Part shown: piece by piece, positions 10,816-22,694 of the stretch
Layout of the letters: each line of letters opens with the position of its first letter
How positions within the stretch are numbered: the first letter of the stretch is position 1
Assembly: GCA_020310875.1 (NCBI GenBank)
Contig: CM035432.1
Coordinates: 100,704,012-100,768,011, forward strand
From: Ceratopteris richardii
Lineage: Eukaryota; Streptophyta; Polypodiopsida; Polypodiales; Pteridaceae
Length of the DNA: 64,000 bases
Reading direction: 5' to 3'
Notes under the pieces: generated by a model
The model's input: the letters and a program-made list of their open reading frames with translations, nothing else
Told to the model about the DNA's origin: nothing
Databases searched by the model: none
Translations under genes and position numbers: made by a program

Positions 10816-11440
10816 AGTATTTGGATTGCAAGAGATATTGAATAAATGAGGACTCAGGCTTCTTAGGCTTGGAGTGGAGTTCTTGGTGCAATAATCAAGC
10901 TTTCAAATATCACGTCTGTCATCTCAAAATAGAAGAACAGTTGACTGGTTTGTTCAGTACAGCTGAAATCAAAGAGCTGAAAAAAGATTTATCACAGGCA
11001 TTGAGCTTATAAACATTGATGTGGACAAATTTACACGCGGACGAAAGCGGGACTTATGAATTGATCAAGATAGATTTAAATTGAAATGTTGCATCTGTAA
11101 TTGAAGGCTTTTATTGATTGAACTTTTCCGTTTCCTCCTAACCATGTCTACTCACGTTGCTTTTATTTGAAACAAACTATCTTTTCCGCACAAATGCATA
11201 TATGATAGTCTTGTGGTGCTATGGATTGAGTTCAAAACGTATTATTGTGTTTTTTATGTTGCAATGATATACAGAGACGTGGCATTAAAAATATTGTATC
11301 TCGTATTCTAAGGTAATAGAAACATGCGGGCTCACCGCCACACAGCGCGGGGCTTATCTGATTTGAGCTCTCTCTATCTCTCTCGTCTGAGTGTCCCGTA
11401 AGTGTTACATGGAGCCGCCATAGCTCTGCAGGCACCAAGA
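10816..11440. other. No gene recognised; possible LTR remnant
   Basis: The stretch lies between the copia RNase H relic and a primer-site-like sequence at 11443. It may contain a decayed LTR, but no partner copy was found in the window. A short direct repeat (ttttttatgttgcaatgatatacaga, at 11249 and with one change at 11587) spans the site. Confidence 0.4.
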
Positions 11441-11442
11441 AG

Positions 11443-11454
11443 TGGTATCAGAGC
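11443..11454 (+). promoter_or_regulatory. Candidate retroelement primer binding site
   Basis: The sequence is an exact TGGTATCAGAGC, the same plant copia tRNA-iMet primer site seen at 56069. It suggests that an LTR ends just upstream (near ctctgcaggcaccaagaag) and that the internal part of a plus-strand element followed. No Gag could be recognised downstream. An isolated 12-mer can occur by chance, though its precise match makes retroelement origin likely. Confidence 0.5.
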
Positions 11455-11459
11455 CCAGT

Positions 11460-12500
11460 AGTCACTGGAAGACTATTCGCGAGTCTGTGCATGATTCTCT
11501 CATTTAGTCTATGGATGTTCGAACGCCGAGGGCCGCAGCGACACTTGAGTCAGACGCCTCACGCCAGTAGCTGAATGAAGCAGACAGTTTTTTATGTTGC
11601 GATGATATACAGATCAATGCGCTCACGACAGTTTTAAAGGATTTCAAGTTCAATAAGTTTTTCGACTTATGTTCATGACCTATTGGGTTGATGTACTCTT
11701 TTACACGCATACATGCTAGATTACATATCTGTTTCTCTACAAAACTGTGATCATCTATTGTATAATGTTCAAGGATCCGATTCGCTTCTATAGTGAAAGA
11801 TAATTTGGAACACGAATCCTTATCGAATTATACAGTAGCATAATGGTTAACATACACTCATGGAACTACGTCGTAAGGTCACATGATGTCTCCTGCAAAG
11901 TTGTTTTCAGAATTCGTTCTCCCAAGATATATAAAAGATAAGTATGGTTTTATTTGAAGAATTTTCAAAAAGAAAATAATGCTGTTTTTCACCATTGAAC
12001 ATTAGAATCTCCAGCTAGGTGTTTGTTTTTAACTTCAATCCATATTTTCAATGACAAAGTCACGAATCGCTTATAACAATGTCACATCAAAGGTGTTTCT
12101 TTCTTTCAAACTGATTGAAATTTTCTTCACATAAGTTTCATTGCAAAAGCTTATTGAGTTCAAAGCTACTACAAAGTAAAGCATTTTTTCAATCAAGTAC
12201 AACCACACATGACCATACTCTTCTCTCAGGCGCTTCATTCTAGTTTGAAGTTTATCCATTAAATTTTGTTTCCCCAAGTATCTTGAATGTTCTTCCTTTG
12301 TAGTTTAATTTTGACGACTTTGCATCACTAATTATGCGCATTTGTATATGCTACGAGTGTCCTCCGTGTGGGCCTACATCTGCATGACAACATTCATGTG
12401 TAAAATAGTGTCTTTCTAATAAACTATGTATCTAAGTATATAAATACATATTTATGGGAGTATACATAAAGATAAATATGCAAGCATATGTGTATTTTCA
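11460..12500. other. No gene recognised
   Basis: AT-rich sequence with only short unconvincing frames on both strands; nothing recognisable apart from the short direct repeat at 11587. Confidence 0.5.
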
Positions 12501-12502
12501 CG

Positions 12503-12506
<4 letters not shown>

Positions 12507-12539
<33 letters not shown>
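12507..12539. repeat. (TA)n microsatellite flanked by an 11-bp direct repeat
   Basis: A run of about 16 TA units is bordered on each side by cacgtgaatat, which may mark slippage or a small duplication. Confidence 0.9.
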
Positions 12540-12545
<6 letters not shown>

Positions 12546-12549
12546 AATA

Positions 12550-14690
12550 TTATCCAGAAGGGAATATTTAATTCAATATGAAAGATGGAAAACAGTTTGA
12601 AGAGACACAAATGAGATATCGAATAGCTGGCTTTCTCAAGATTGAGATAATAAAGAAAGTTTATATACGTAGTAGGGGTTCCGAATGAAGGGGAACGACA
12701 TGTGAATAGTATACATCTTCATCGAAAGCGAGGGAATTCAAGGAGCAAGGGGTCATTCAAATGAATGAGGAAACCTAGAATCATTTGGTAATGGCATGAT
12801 CTGTAGAGACAAACTCTTCAAGATGAACTAGTAGTAAGTCGAGCAATAGTATATGGAGGAAGGACCTCTTTTTTATTTGTGAAAAATAAAGAACGAAAAT
12901 CTATTATCCATGATTGGGGATTCTGAAGAGTAGCTTCAAGGGGTAGAAAGCATAGATCTCATAAAATTAAGGACTAATGGCATAGATGGTAGGCCACTCA
13001 GACCCTTATTCCTCTCCAATCTGAAGGCATTCTTGAAAAGGGAATGGAAGTTAAATCTTTTCATGCCATTGATCTCATGTTTGTTGTTCCCGTCAAAGAG
13101 AAGGAGTTGATGTATGAGGGTAGAAGAGGAAGCTCTTGAGGTGGTGGAAAATATTCAAAGATATAGAGGAATGTTAGAGATACCTTGAGAAGAGACAAGA
13201 GAATAACGCTTAACTTGGATAATATGGAGAAATATAAAAATGCTTGATCTCAAGGACTTTTCTTATCATATATACACACACTAATTTGAAGGAAAACTAA
13301 ATTTTCATGAATGTATGTGTTATAATTCACAATAGAAAACTTATCTGTTGTGAGAGCATGTTTCACAAGTGGTTATAGCGGCACTCAATAAGGTTGATAG
13401 GAACAAGCACAACTTAAAGATCACGAAAAATAAATGGATCTTCATCTCTTTCTCCAATAGGCTGAAATTAATTTTCTCCGTGGAGAGATATATATTTTCT
13501 TAAAGGCACCATTGAAGAGGACATTGAAAAGATGCCTTTCAAATGAATCAACTTTTAATTTCTTGAGCACTACAAAACCGCGATCGGAAGTGAATCGTTA
13601 CATTTACACTCCTTAAAAATGGGCTTATGCCATAGTGACTGGGATGTAGACAAAAGGAAAAAAGGTCATATACCTACACAAAAACAACATGGAGCTTAAC
13701 CTTTTCCGGGACATCCTTTGAAGATCATCGATAACGTACCCTCTTTGCTCCCAGTATTGCAATGAGACTCTAGCATATTAGAATCCGCATAGAGGAAAAC
13801 CTCTCAAAGTAGAGAGTCTAACAAATTAAAAGTAATTGTTCTATCCATGTCAAGATGGGGTGCATATATTGAAACATTGGTGAACTGCACGGGCCCTATA
13901 GACAAGCCAACTATCCACTATGGTCTCTAGTTCACAAGGGTATCTACAAGGAGATACAAACATCCCCCATGACCAAGGTCGAGCCACCAAACCTCCGTGG
14001 GTTGAGAGGGGTGTGGGCCCCATCCCTTAGACATTATGTGGACCTTGTGTTTTCAGATCACTAACCTTTGATTCTTACCTTGAAGAAACATGATCAATGT
14101 AGGAAAGCTCCTTTGCTCCACATACATCCTACAACCTTCTCCCTCCCCTTGGTTTGCAAGTAGATCAAGTCGACCTGGAAGCACACCTTTTGCAAGCGCT
14201 CATCTCCGACAAAGTGTTGAGTAGTGAAAACTAAGAAACACATATTATTCTTTTAAATACCGAAAAGGAATTCCAAAACATTCCTCCTACTAGAAGGGCG
14301 TTTCTTTACCAAAGACTCTGAATTCGCCAGATTCTTGTCAATAGAACAAATTCGCACCTCGAGTTTGGGTTCTAGAAGATTAGAACCATGCTAAGATATG
14401 AAAAAAAAAACCAAAGTAAGAACCTTTAGGTCGAACTTTAAGGAGTGATGGGTGAGAAGCAAAGACAAACCAACAAACGAAATGCACGGACTTCTTAAGA
14501 AAATAACATGATGAGAAATCAATTCCACCATTTACCAACTTTTGGGGGTGTCCATGCCACAATGTTCTCATAGAAAAGATTGTATAACTACCATTTCTAG
14601 AGTAAGATGCAGAAATGGAAGAAGGTTGCGTCTGGATGATCTCATCAATGGGTTCTTCAAGTAATTTAAAGAGCATTGGTGAAGCTATTA
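12550..14690. other. No gene recognised
   Basis: Two kilobases without a convincing frame on either strand. Its right-hand part precedes the LINE reverse transcriptase relic and could be the decayed endonuclease region of that element, but I could not identify the endonuclease motifs. Confidence 0.45.
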
Positions 14691-14801
14691 CAACTCAGTT
14701 GCAAAGAGGCCATGTGCTTTGGTGCAATAGATAATTGTTTCATGGAAGATGTCATTCAGCTTACTCACAAAAAACTTATCAAAAATAGGATGAAGATCTA
14801 G

Positions 14802-15620
14802 TGGCCACTTACGATGCTACAAATGGTGCACGAGATGTGTGCTAATGTTCTCGGTAATCGCATATCTCACCACTTACACTCATGCCCCAATGAGGAACAA
14901 AAATGTTTTATTAAAGGTAGGTACATCCAAGAGGCCATCATTGATGTTTGGGAAGGACTTCTGTTCATGAAGGAATCCTCTCAAGATATTCCCTTCCTCA
15001 AAATGGACTTTGATAAATCTTATAATAGACACAAGTAGGACCTCTTTCTTCAATGTACTCCTTGATTGTGGAACTAACTTATCACGATGATCTGTAGAAG
15101 TTTCGGCATAGCATCCTCTTCAATTAAAATTAATAGCGAGCTCTCTCAATCTGTTAGATTAAAATGCTCGATCAAGCAATGCTTCCCCTTGTGCCAGTTC
15201 TCTTTGCTATTGCTACCGATGGCTGTAGTTGCTTGCTCAACCTTCATTACCATAATAGAAATATCCATGAGCTTGTGCTATATCAATGCCACGACCAGAT
15301 GATCATAAGAACGTTTGCGGAAACTGTGTGCTTTCGTACATAATGATTTGGAGAATATTGCCTCCTTTTGGAATGATCTAATAAACTTTTGTGGCATCTA
15401 GATCGAAAATGAATTACTTGAAAAACGCTGTGAAGGCTATTACTAGACACTCACTCGAGTATGTATGGGACCACTTGTCCATGTTGGTTCGTAGTGCTCA
15501 AATCTTTCATCTCTTGTGAATTCGGATGGCCTTTGATGTTACAATGGGATAGCAGAGGGATTGGGCACTTAGCAAGCTTGACAAAAACTTGGTTACCAGA
15601 AACGAATGCAAATTAACTTA
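14802..15620 (+). pseudogene. Non-LTR (LINE) reverse transcriptase relic
   Basis: The frame from 14802 reads WPLTMLQMVHEMCANVLGNR, matching the LINE motif WRPITLLNxxYKIxAKxLANR. It continues through EEQKCFIKGRYIQEAIIDVW (the QxGFxxGRxIxDN motif) to FLKMDFDKSYNRH at about 15020, the RT motif A with its catalytic Asp (LKLDFxKAYDR). After a stop, SSIKINSELSQSVRLKCSIKQ (15110-15180) resembles the RQGCPLSP motif B region, then FAIATD follows after a frame change. Motif C (FADD) was not confidently found. This is a decayed plant LINE fragment; 5' and poly-A ends were not located. Confidence 0.7.
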
Positions 15621-16350
15621 GCGGGGTACGTTATCGTTATCAAAAAAATCCTCATAGCCTAAGTATCTATTTCCTTTTTCCCTTTTATATTGAAAGACAA
15701 AGATCTCGCCAAATCGGAAATAATTTGCGAAAGCTTTCTTCGAATATGTGATCCAAATAGGAGGGATCTAGCCAAAGTCAGTTGGACTAGTTTTACTAGT
15801 AAAAAGGATTCCGGTGGGCTGGATAGAATCGTCGTTCGCAAAGCCTAGTGTTTTATTTTTTTGAGAGTACAGGAAATTGGAAATTGCTCACTATGAAGGG
15901 GTGGGCAGCCCTGAACTTAAGATTCCATTGGATACGTCGAGCCATTCAGGACTTGAACTCCCGACATCATTGCAGCGAGTTCATGGTGTAAACAACTTGG
16001 ACCAGAGCCTAGTTGCATTAGTGTTAGACACCGAAGACACAACAATGCGTTGAAATAGCAGTGAATCTATACAGACAATAAAATATTATTTCCGAGAAGA
16101 TATAAATGGCATCTTTTGAGGTATATAGGAGAGATGAGTCATGATAAATTAAGTTATCACTAACAAGAAAAAGTTATATAGAAAAATTTTACGAAGGCTT
16201 CTTAGCAATATGCTAGTTGTCGATTCACTCTGGTAAGGAGTCGGAGGTCCAAAACTGAGGATAAGTGAGCATATGCTAGTTATACCATGAAGGTATGAAG
16301 TCTAAGATTTCTGAATAAATAATATAACATCTAGAACATATTGAAAAAAA
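15621..16350. other. No gene recognised
   Basis: Short frames only. The region could hold the decayed 3' part of the LINE relic upstream, without supporting motifs. Confidence 0.4.
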
Positions 16351-16353
16351 AAA

Positions 16354-16490
<137 letters not shown>

Positions 16491-16559
16491 TCCAGAAAAC
16501 ACTTGCAAATTATGCAGTATACATTCGTGACAAGATTTTATCATGACAACTCCAGTTTC

Positions 16560-17290
16560 ATTGCAAGAGAGGAGTACGATTGAAAACTACATCATTAGAA
16601 TTTCACAATCAAATGACCATATATTATATTAAAATTAAAACTCTTCTCGTCACCAAGTTTAAGACAGTGATGCTTGATTCCTACTCATTATTGCATACAT
16701 GAATCAACTATATCTTCAAGGTTGAATTTATTTTTCCTTTGCATGTGTCCATTTCAGCATGACCATATATTTTGTTTCTAAGTTTCAAGGGTCATCACAA
16801 TAGGGATAATACCGATTTCTTGTGCATATAGATTTATAAAAATGATGTTCAGAGACGTGCATAGGAGCATATGTATTTATATCCTCTGTACATATTTTAT
16901 GAAATATACAAACATAAACTCACGATTACACATGCATATTACACTAAATGAACATCAACATGCATGCGCATCTACAATTTTAAGTTTTTTTTTAGTCTGT
17001 ATTCACATCTATCACACATTAATACATACATGCACGCAAACATGCGTATTCAAGGACACATGAACCCATAGGTCCATGTATTCACAACCTGCGTCCAAGC
17101 ATTTTTGCATGACATTTTTATGACTCGCGTTTGAATTTTTTAGACAAAGGTATTCTTGACTTGTTCGCGCTTTCTCATGTTTCTTGGTTTTAAAAGAAAA
17201 CATGAATGCTTCTGGAAATAAAGATCAAAGTTCCTTCTATATAGTTGGATCTATGTTCAACCTAGAACTCTCCCTTTTCTCTTTGATGCA
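16560..17290. other. No gene recognised
   Basis: AT-rich sequence with no domain-bearing frame and no notable repeat. Confidence 0.5.
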
Positions 17291-17293
17291 GGG

Positions 17294-17295
17294 GA

Positions 17296-17326
<31 letters not shown>

Positions 17327-17360
17327 TGTGTCTCTCTCTCTCTCCCCCCCACCCCCGAGG
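17294..17360. repeat. (CT)n microsatellite and C-rich run
   Basis: About 25 CT units with small interruptions (17294-17346) are followed by a polypyrimidine/polypurine step ccccccccacccccgaggggg. The strand asymmetry could support unusual DNA structure. Confidence 0.9.
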
Positions 17361-17375
17361 GGGAGGGCTTCATCC

Positions 17376-17775
17376 ATCTCTTTCCCTCTTTCCGCTCTTG
17401 AAAGAAACGGAGGCCATGAATTCAAAGAGAATAAGGAAACAGATAAGAAGAAAGGAAACGTAGTGCATAAGACAACAAGTGTGTCATACACTTAACTTAT
17501 GGAAGATGGCATCTCTTTCCCTCTTTCCGCTCTTGAAAGAAACGGAGGCCATGAATTCAAAGAGAATAAGGAAACATATAAGAAGAAAGGAAACCTAGTG
17601 CATAAGACAAAGAGTTTGTCATACACTTAACTTATGGAAGATGGCATCTGTTTCCTTTTCTCCTATCTTTAACGACACGAGAGCCTTGAATTCAAAGACA
17701 GGAAAGAAACCCTAAAGATGGAATGATACCTCGTGCATAAGAGAAAGACTGTCTCATAACATTCAACTGTGATCC
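17376..17775. repeat. Tandem repeat, three copies of a 135-bp unit
   Basis: Units start at 17376, 17511 and 17646, exactly 135 bp apart, each beginning atct(c/g)tttcc. The first two are nearly identical over their length, including cttgaaagaaacggaggcca and cacttaacttatggaagatg; the third is clearly diverged but keeps ccttgaattcaaagac and the gtgcataaga core. No protein reading is conserved across the units. Confidence 0.9.
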
Positions 17776-17779
17776 AAAA

Positions 17780-19540
17780 TGTATTATAGCTTGCTACGAG
17801 AAAGATCGAATACATCTGGAGAATCTGTAAAATGCTCTCTCTGGCCTCTCTATGAGCTGCTCGTTGTCTGAATTTTAATCGTGCGTCCTCATGAGCGTAC
17901 ATGGACGAGGACAAGAGAACCATCTAGAATTCTTTTTTGCTCGAATTTGGTCCGGCCAGCTTGGATGCACCCTCAAACGGTTGATTGAAATGCTACTTGC
18001 TTGATTTGTTGTGGAAGCCATTACCACAAGATGTAACAGGATACGAATGTCGTTTACCCACTTTCCTTGATACGAATTGTTAACCTCTGTGAGGTACTAC
18101 ACACTCTATTGAATACAGTGTGTCTTTTCACCAGCTCCACATTAACAACTTTTAATTTTGGGTGCTTGGCTACAGGAAAGCTAAGTATACAATTCCTAAA
18201 TTGTTGCACACTTAGAACTATTCTGGTCGGGTTACTACATCGTCACAATACCGTGCATTGTGGGTACTACACTAACATCTTACCTCCAAGGCAGTACGTA
18301 CCATTTAGATCACCGATAACTCAGACAAATATATTGGAATATTTATCCTCATCAAAGTATCTTTTCCATTATCAACTTAGCTTAACACACATAAATCGGA
18401 ATTCAATATATGCATAGACACAAAAAGGAAATCACATATACAATAGATGTAAGCAAATACTCTCTTATCATGCCCATAGCACCACAAGCATATAAAATTT
18501 ATCCGTCTTGTAGTCGTGGTCTTTGAGTTGAGTTGATATATCATATAACTTATGAAAATTTATATCATATTGAAGGGGTAGCATCTCTTTACATTTTAGC
18601 AATATCAATATATGGGAGTGAGAAGATTATAAAAGGAGCTAGTGGGGCCTAACACTTGGCATGCACGGAGGACCGAAACTTGAAACTGGTTACTAAGGTG
18701 GTTGTACAGGTGGTTCTCATTCACCTTTTGGTTGTTCCTCTTCCTATCTCAAATCTGAAACCTTTACTTGAAAGACTATTCGAAAACTTTGATATGCTTC
18801 ATTAAAAGTTCTTTTGAATTTCATGTCGACCACCCTTAATGTAGAGCAAAGGGATGCTTGCTCCATGATCACTGCATATCCTACAGGTAACAATCCTACT
18901 TCAATACTTCTCTACATTTATACTTGGCAATAAATATCATGGTGCAAGATTTACCTAATGCAACTGGTAGCCCTTGGTTTTGGGCACTCGGCTGGTCCAA
19001 TGCTATCATTAATCTTGTAGCCTCGAGATCGAATGAGGCATGAGGGGTCCAAAACTTAGCAGCCTCAATCTGGAGCTTGTTCACTTGGGCATCTTTCCTT
19101 GAGTTGTTGCAAACACTAATGGGTTGCTTCTAGACAACACTACAAGCCTTGCTTCTTATTGAGAAACCTTTATGCCCCTCATTAGCCTCATGTAAATTCT
19201 CGAATCAAGCTTGTGCTACATTGTCATCTTGAAGGGATTGTTCAAAAAAATCTCTGAAATGTAGGGAAGCACGTTCATCATATTTAACTTAATCATAGGC
19301 TTTGAGTAAAGAATTGTGTTGGAACTCAAGGTCATGTTATTGGAGGGAATTTCGTATAGAGAGGAAGAGGATTTTCGAGTCAAAGCAATCAGAATGGTCA
19401 GACCACCACTATAGTTTTTTGACAATGTTGTCGTAGGCATGGTGCAAAAAGGGTCTAAATGCAAGAAGCGAATCAAATTAGAATTATAATTGACACCAAG
19501 ATTCTGGTAAGAGTCATTTGGGTGGGGAAGGGAAAAATTG
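17780..19540. other. No gene recognised; one short open frame
   Basis: A plus-strand frame of 116 codons at 18067-18417 is the longest here, but its translation shows no known domain, signal peptide or membrane pattern and its composition looks like chance. No repeat copy elsewhere in the window was noticed. Confidence 0.45.
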
Positions 19541-19544
19541 AGTG

Positions 19545-20187
19545 TGTCTACACCTTCATTTCACTTTAACTACACATCTTCTATACACCATTCTTTAAAC
19601 ACACACATATACACACCACAAATAACTTATTATTTTTTCTTTTTCATTTTTAATATAAATGGTTTTTATTTTAATAATTCATTAATAATTTTAATTTAAT
19701 TTTACACTAAGTTATGATTTAATTAAATACCTTAATGATGAGATATACACAGACTATTAAGATAGCTATTTAAAGCAATATTTAATTTATATTATATAAG
19801 ATATATTATATTAACTATCAACATATATTTATTAATTCAAATGTTCATACACATCATATTAATGTTAATAATCATACACATACAAACACATATTGAAACC
19901 CTGATACACACTCACATATTTACTTAAATACCCTTATGTTTTGCTAAACTCGTAGGTTTCTACCAATAACCTTCATACAAAGTGGTTCAATCAGGCATCT
20001 TAAGGGCATTTAGGGTAAACCCTAGTGTGCTCACATGTAATATCTATCAATTTTTACCTAGAAGCACTTACAAGGAGATTAGTTCAAATCAAAGCAATTT
20101 ATCAGCAATGTTATAGAGGGATTTAGATAAAACTAATCAAAATGTTTTAATTTTCTTGAACATCAATTTAAACATGGAAATATTTTC
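19545..20187 (-). repeat. Direct repeat, probable 3' LTR of gypsy relic
   Basis: This AT-rich segment aligns with 22695-23340 over its full length. Landmarks include ctacacatcttct, ccattctttaaacacacaca, tcatacacatcata and attgaaaccct, with frequent substitutions and small indels. The position at the downstream end of the minus-strand integrase fits a 3' LTR. Confidence 0.75.
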
Positions 20188-20494
20188 GAGATCCACCCCC
20201 ATCAAACCTACACTTTGTCTAGTTGGGCCAACCTACAGATCGAGGGAAGCATCATCCTGATGGTCATCCTGCATATCCAATCATATAAAAACATCAAATT
20301 CTTTTACAAATAATTTTCAAATTTATCAAATGTATCAATCTTTTATGAGAAATGCTCATTGAAGTTATTCTAAGTTCGATTTGGTATTGATAATATATCA
20401 AATTTCAAAGTTAGGCTATCAACCATTTTAGTCAACAAATCATTAATCTAAGTTCCATTCATTTACAAACTTTGCAAAGATCATCATGAAACAA

Positions 20495-20739
20495 AATTTT
20501 TCTTCATTCACTCAAAATCAGGTTTCTTCATATACATGCACTCACACATAAGCAATCAAACATGTCAATGAAATCAACTAGATCTACTCATACAGACATC
20601 TGCCTTGTTTTCCCAATTTTTCTTCATTCACTCAAAATCAGGTTTCTTCATATACATGCACTCACACATAAGCAATCAAACATGTCAATGAAATTAACTA
20701 GATCTACTCATACAGACATCTGCCTTGTTTGCCCAATTT
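20495..20739. repeat. Recent 120-bp tandem duplication
   Basis: The block tcttcattcactcaaaatca at 20501 recurs at 20621, and the following 120 bp match with only two or three differences (for example aaatcaac against aaattaac, and tcccaatttt against gcccaattta). It lies in the 3' untranslated part of the gypsy relic and is one of the least diverged repeats in the window. Confidence 0.9.
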
Positions 20740-21019
20740 ATATTCACTAGATGTGTTTGCCACAACTAGCTTTTCTTCATCATCAGCTTCATACAAGTAT
20801 GTTTTGAAATCTTCATGTAGGTAATGATCATAAATACCTTTTTGGGGTGAAAGAAGGTATAACTTCCCTTCATCATATATTTTTCTATTTTCTATTTTTT
20901 TGTTTTAACATTCATAACTTTTTTACTTTGAAGGGAAAAGGCTTAACCCCTTAATCCAAGCTAAGGTTCTAGATGCATGTATGAGAAAGACATAGGATCT
21001 TTTCATTCCCTTGCTCAAG

Positions 21020-21771
21020 CTATTGAATTCTTAGAGCCAAAAGTTTATTTGCAAACAAGTTGTCATGCCATGGAAGAGTAGTCCAAGTAATTATTTGAGT
21101 ATGAATAGGAAAAATAGGTTTTTGGCAGTTCATTGACTCTACTAGCATATACCCCGTTGTTGTAGTACAAGTCATTCTATCAGCCCATAATGCAAATGGT
21201 AGAAATTTTGGCCAATTCTTAAGATCACCATTGTAGGTTTGAGAAATTGCCCTTATAATTGGAGAATGCGATCTTTCTATTTTCTCGTTAGCCTTAGGGT
21301 TATAAGCAGTGGTAAGAGCTAAAAGAATCCCATGCCTAGCAAAGAAATCTCTAGCTTCTTGAGCATCTAATTCACCATTATCAACCACTACTTTCTCAAC
21401 ATAACCAAACCTTGATATTACATTTTCAAGCAAAAATTTACAAACATTGAATGTTGTTTTAGATCGTAGCGCTCAGCCCTCTACATGGTTTGTAAGGTCT
21501 TCTCGTGAAGTACTATATACCTCATTTTATCTATACCTTTGGGCATGGTCACTAAGTCAAATACACATTTATAATGTATACACTGTGGATAAGTAGGGTG
21601 TAAAGGATCCCTATGCTTAATTGATGAATGTATTTGATATATGTCACAAGATTTCACATAGTTCCTTACATTAACATAGATTCCTGGCCACCAGTAACTT
21701 TCTCTAATCTTCTCATAAGTAGCCACAAATCCCTTATCTCCAGCCCATAAAGTATCATGCATATTTTTCAT
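21020..21771 (-). pseudogene. Gypsy integrase relic
   Basis: The first part (21771-21481) reads MHDTLWAGDKGFVATYEKIR then YWWPGIYVNVRNYVKSCDIY, the His2Cys2 zinc-binding region, with the last cysteine of SCxxCQ changed to tyrosine. The second part (21433-21020) gives the catalytic core: DNGELD near residue 18, TTAYNPKANEKIERSHSPII with the catalytic Glu, and WPKFLPFALWADR. A stop and a gap separate the two parts. The frame ends in a NKLLALRIQ segment resembling the LLAxRxRQL end of the core. Confidence 0.8.
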
Positions 21772-22261
21772 GAATTGCAGCTGAGGTTGCTTGGTTCCTA
21801 GTACTCTTTGTGGAAATTTAATTTTTTCCCTTTCATGTTTCCAAATGATTCCATCTTTTAAGAAAAATTAAAAACTCTTTTTCTAATATTCTTAACTCTA
21901 TTTGAAGACCATGCACGTGATCTAATCAAAGTATTAAGATATCTCCTAATATCTTGCCACTCTCCTTTATATTCATCAATGTTAAATTGTCAATACACAT
22001 ATGCTTGAGATTCATAATTAATTGCATTCAAATCTAATTCTGCTTCTTCATCTTCATCATACCTAGCTCTAAAATGCATATAAGGAACACAATTAGATTT
22101 TCATGCAGTATGTATTAAAAGGAGATCTATAAATTTAATGTAAGAAATGTATCTAAGCATAGCAATATCGGGTGATGAACAATTTGTTATCATTCCTATA
22201 AGTGGTAAAGAGTCTGTCTCTACAATTACATTTGCTCTTATAAAATATTCTTGATCAGTTT

Positions 22262-22640
22262 TTAATGCGGTGACTTAACCCCAAAGTTCTTGTTTAATTT
22301 GAGGATAATTTCTTTGAGTTTCATGTAATATTTTGGCTCCAAATCTAGCTGCATATCGTCTTTCTTATTTTCCTCATGACCAATAACCCATCCTATGCCT
22401 ATGGGACTCGTATCGACATTCAAGATAATGTTCTTTTGATAAGAATAAACCACATGTTTTAAAATAGGAGCATTAAGAATCAATTTCTTTAATTTTCTTA
22501 GAGCTTTTGGATTCTCTTTCGTCCATAGAAACTTTTGATTCTTTCTTAGTAATGCATATAAAAAGTAAGCAACATGTGCATAGTGAGGAATCCAAACTTA
22601 AAAAAAACACACACGCACCAAGAAATATTGTCACTTCACT
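22262..22640 (-). pseudogene. Gypsy RT end and RNase H relic
   Basis: From about 22640 the minus strand gives EAINKISETCRNI and, after a frame change, a VAYFLYALLRK-like stretch, then LKKLILNAPILKHVVYSYQK and ILNVDTSPIGIGWVIGHEEN (22483-22370), the conserved RNase H start with its first catalytic Asp (DTS). The tail SKYYMKLKEIIL-like segment corresponds to the YxxxERExLA motif. The 5' side is truncated at the repeat edge at 22695. Confidence 0.75.
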
Positions 22641-22694
22641 AATATTTCTACATGTCTCAGAAATCTTGTTGATGGCTTCAACCTAACTTACCCA

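Noticed and set aside
17184..17495. Frames on both strands through the CT tract (103 and 84 codons)
   Set aside because: Ser-Leu or Arg-Glu runs from (CT)n; they end inside the tandem repeat without a domain.
18067..18417. 116-codon plus-strand frame as a host gene
   Set aside because: No recognisable domain, no supporting neighbours or repeats, and a length compatible with chance in AT-rich DNA.
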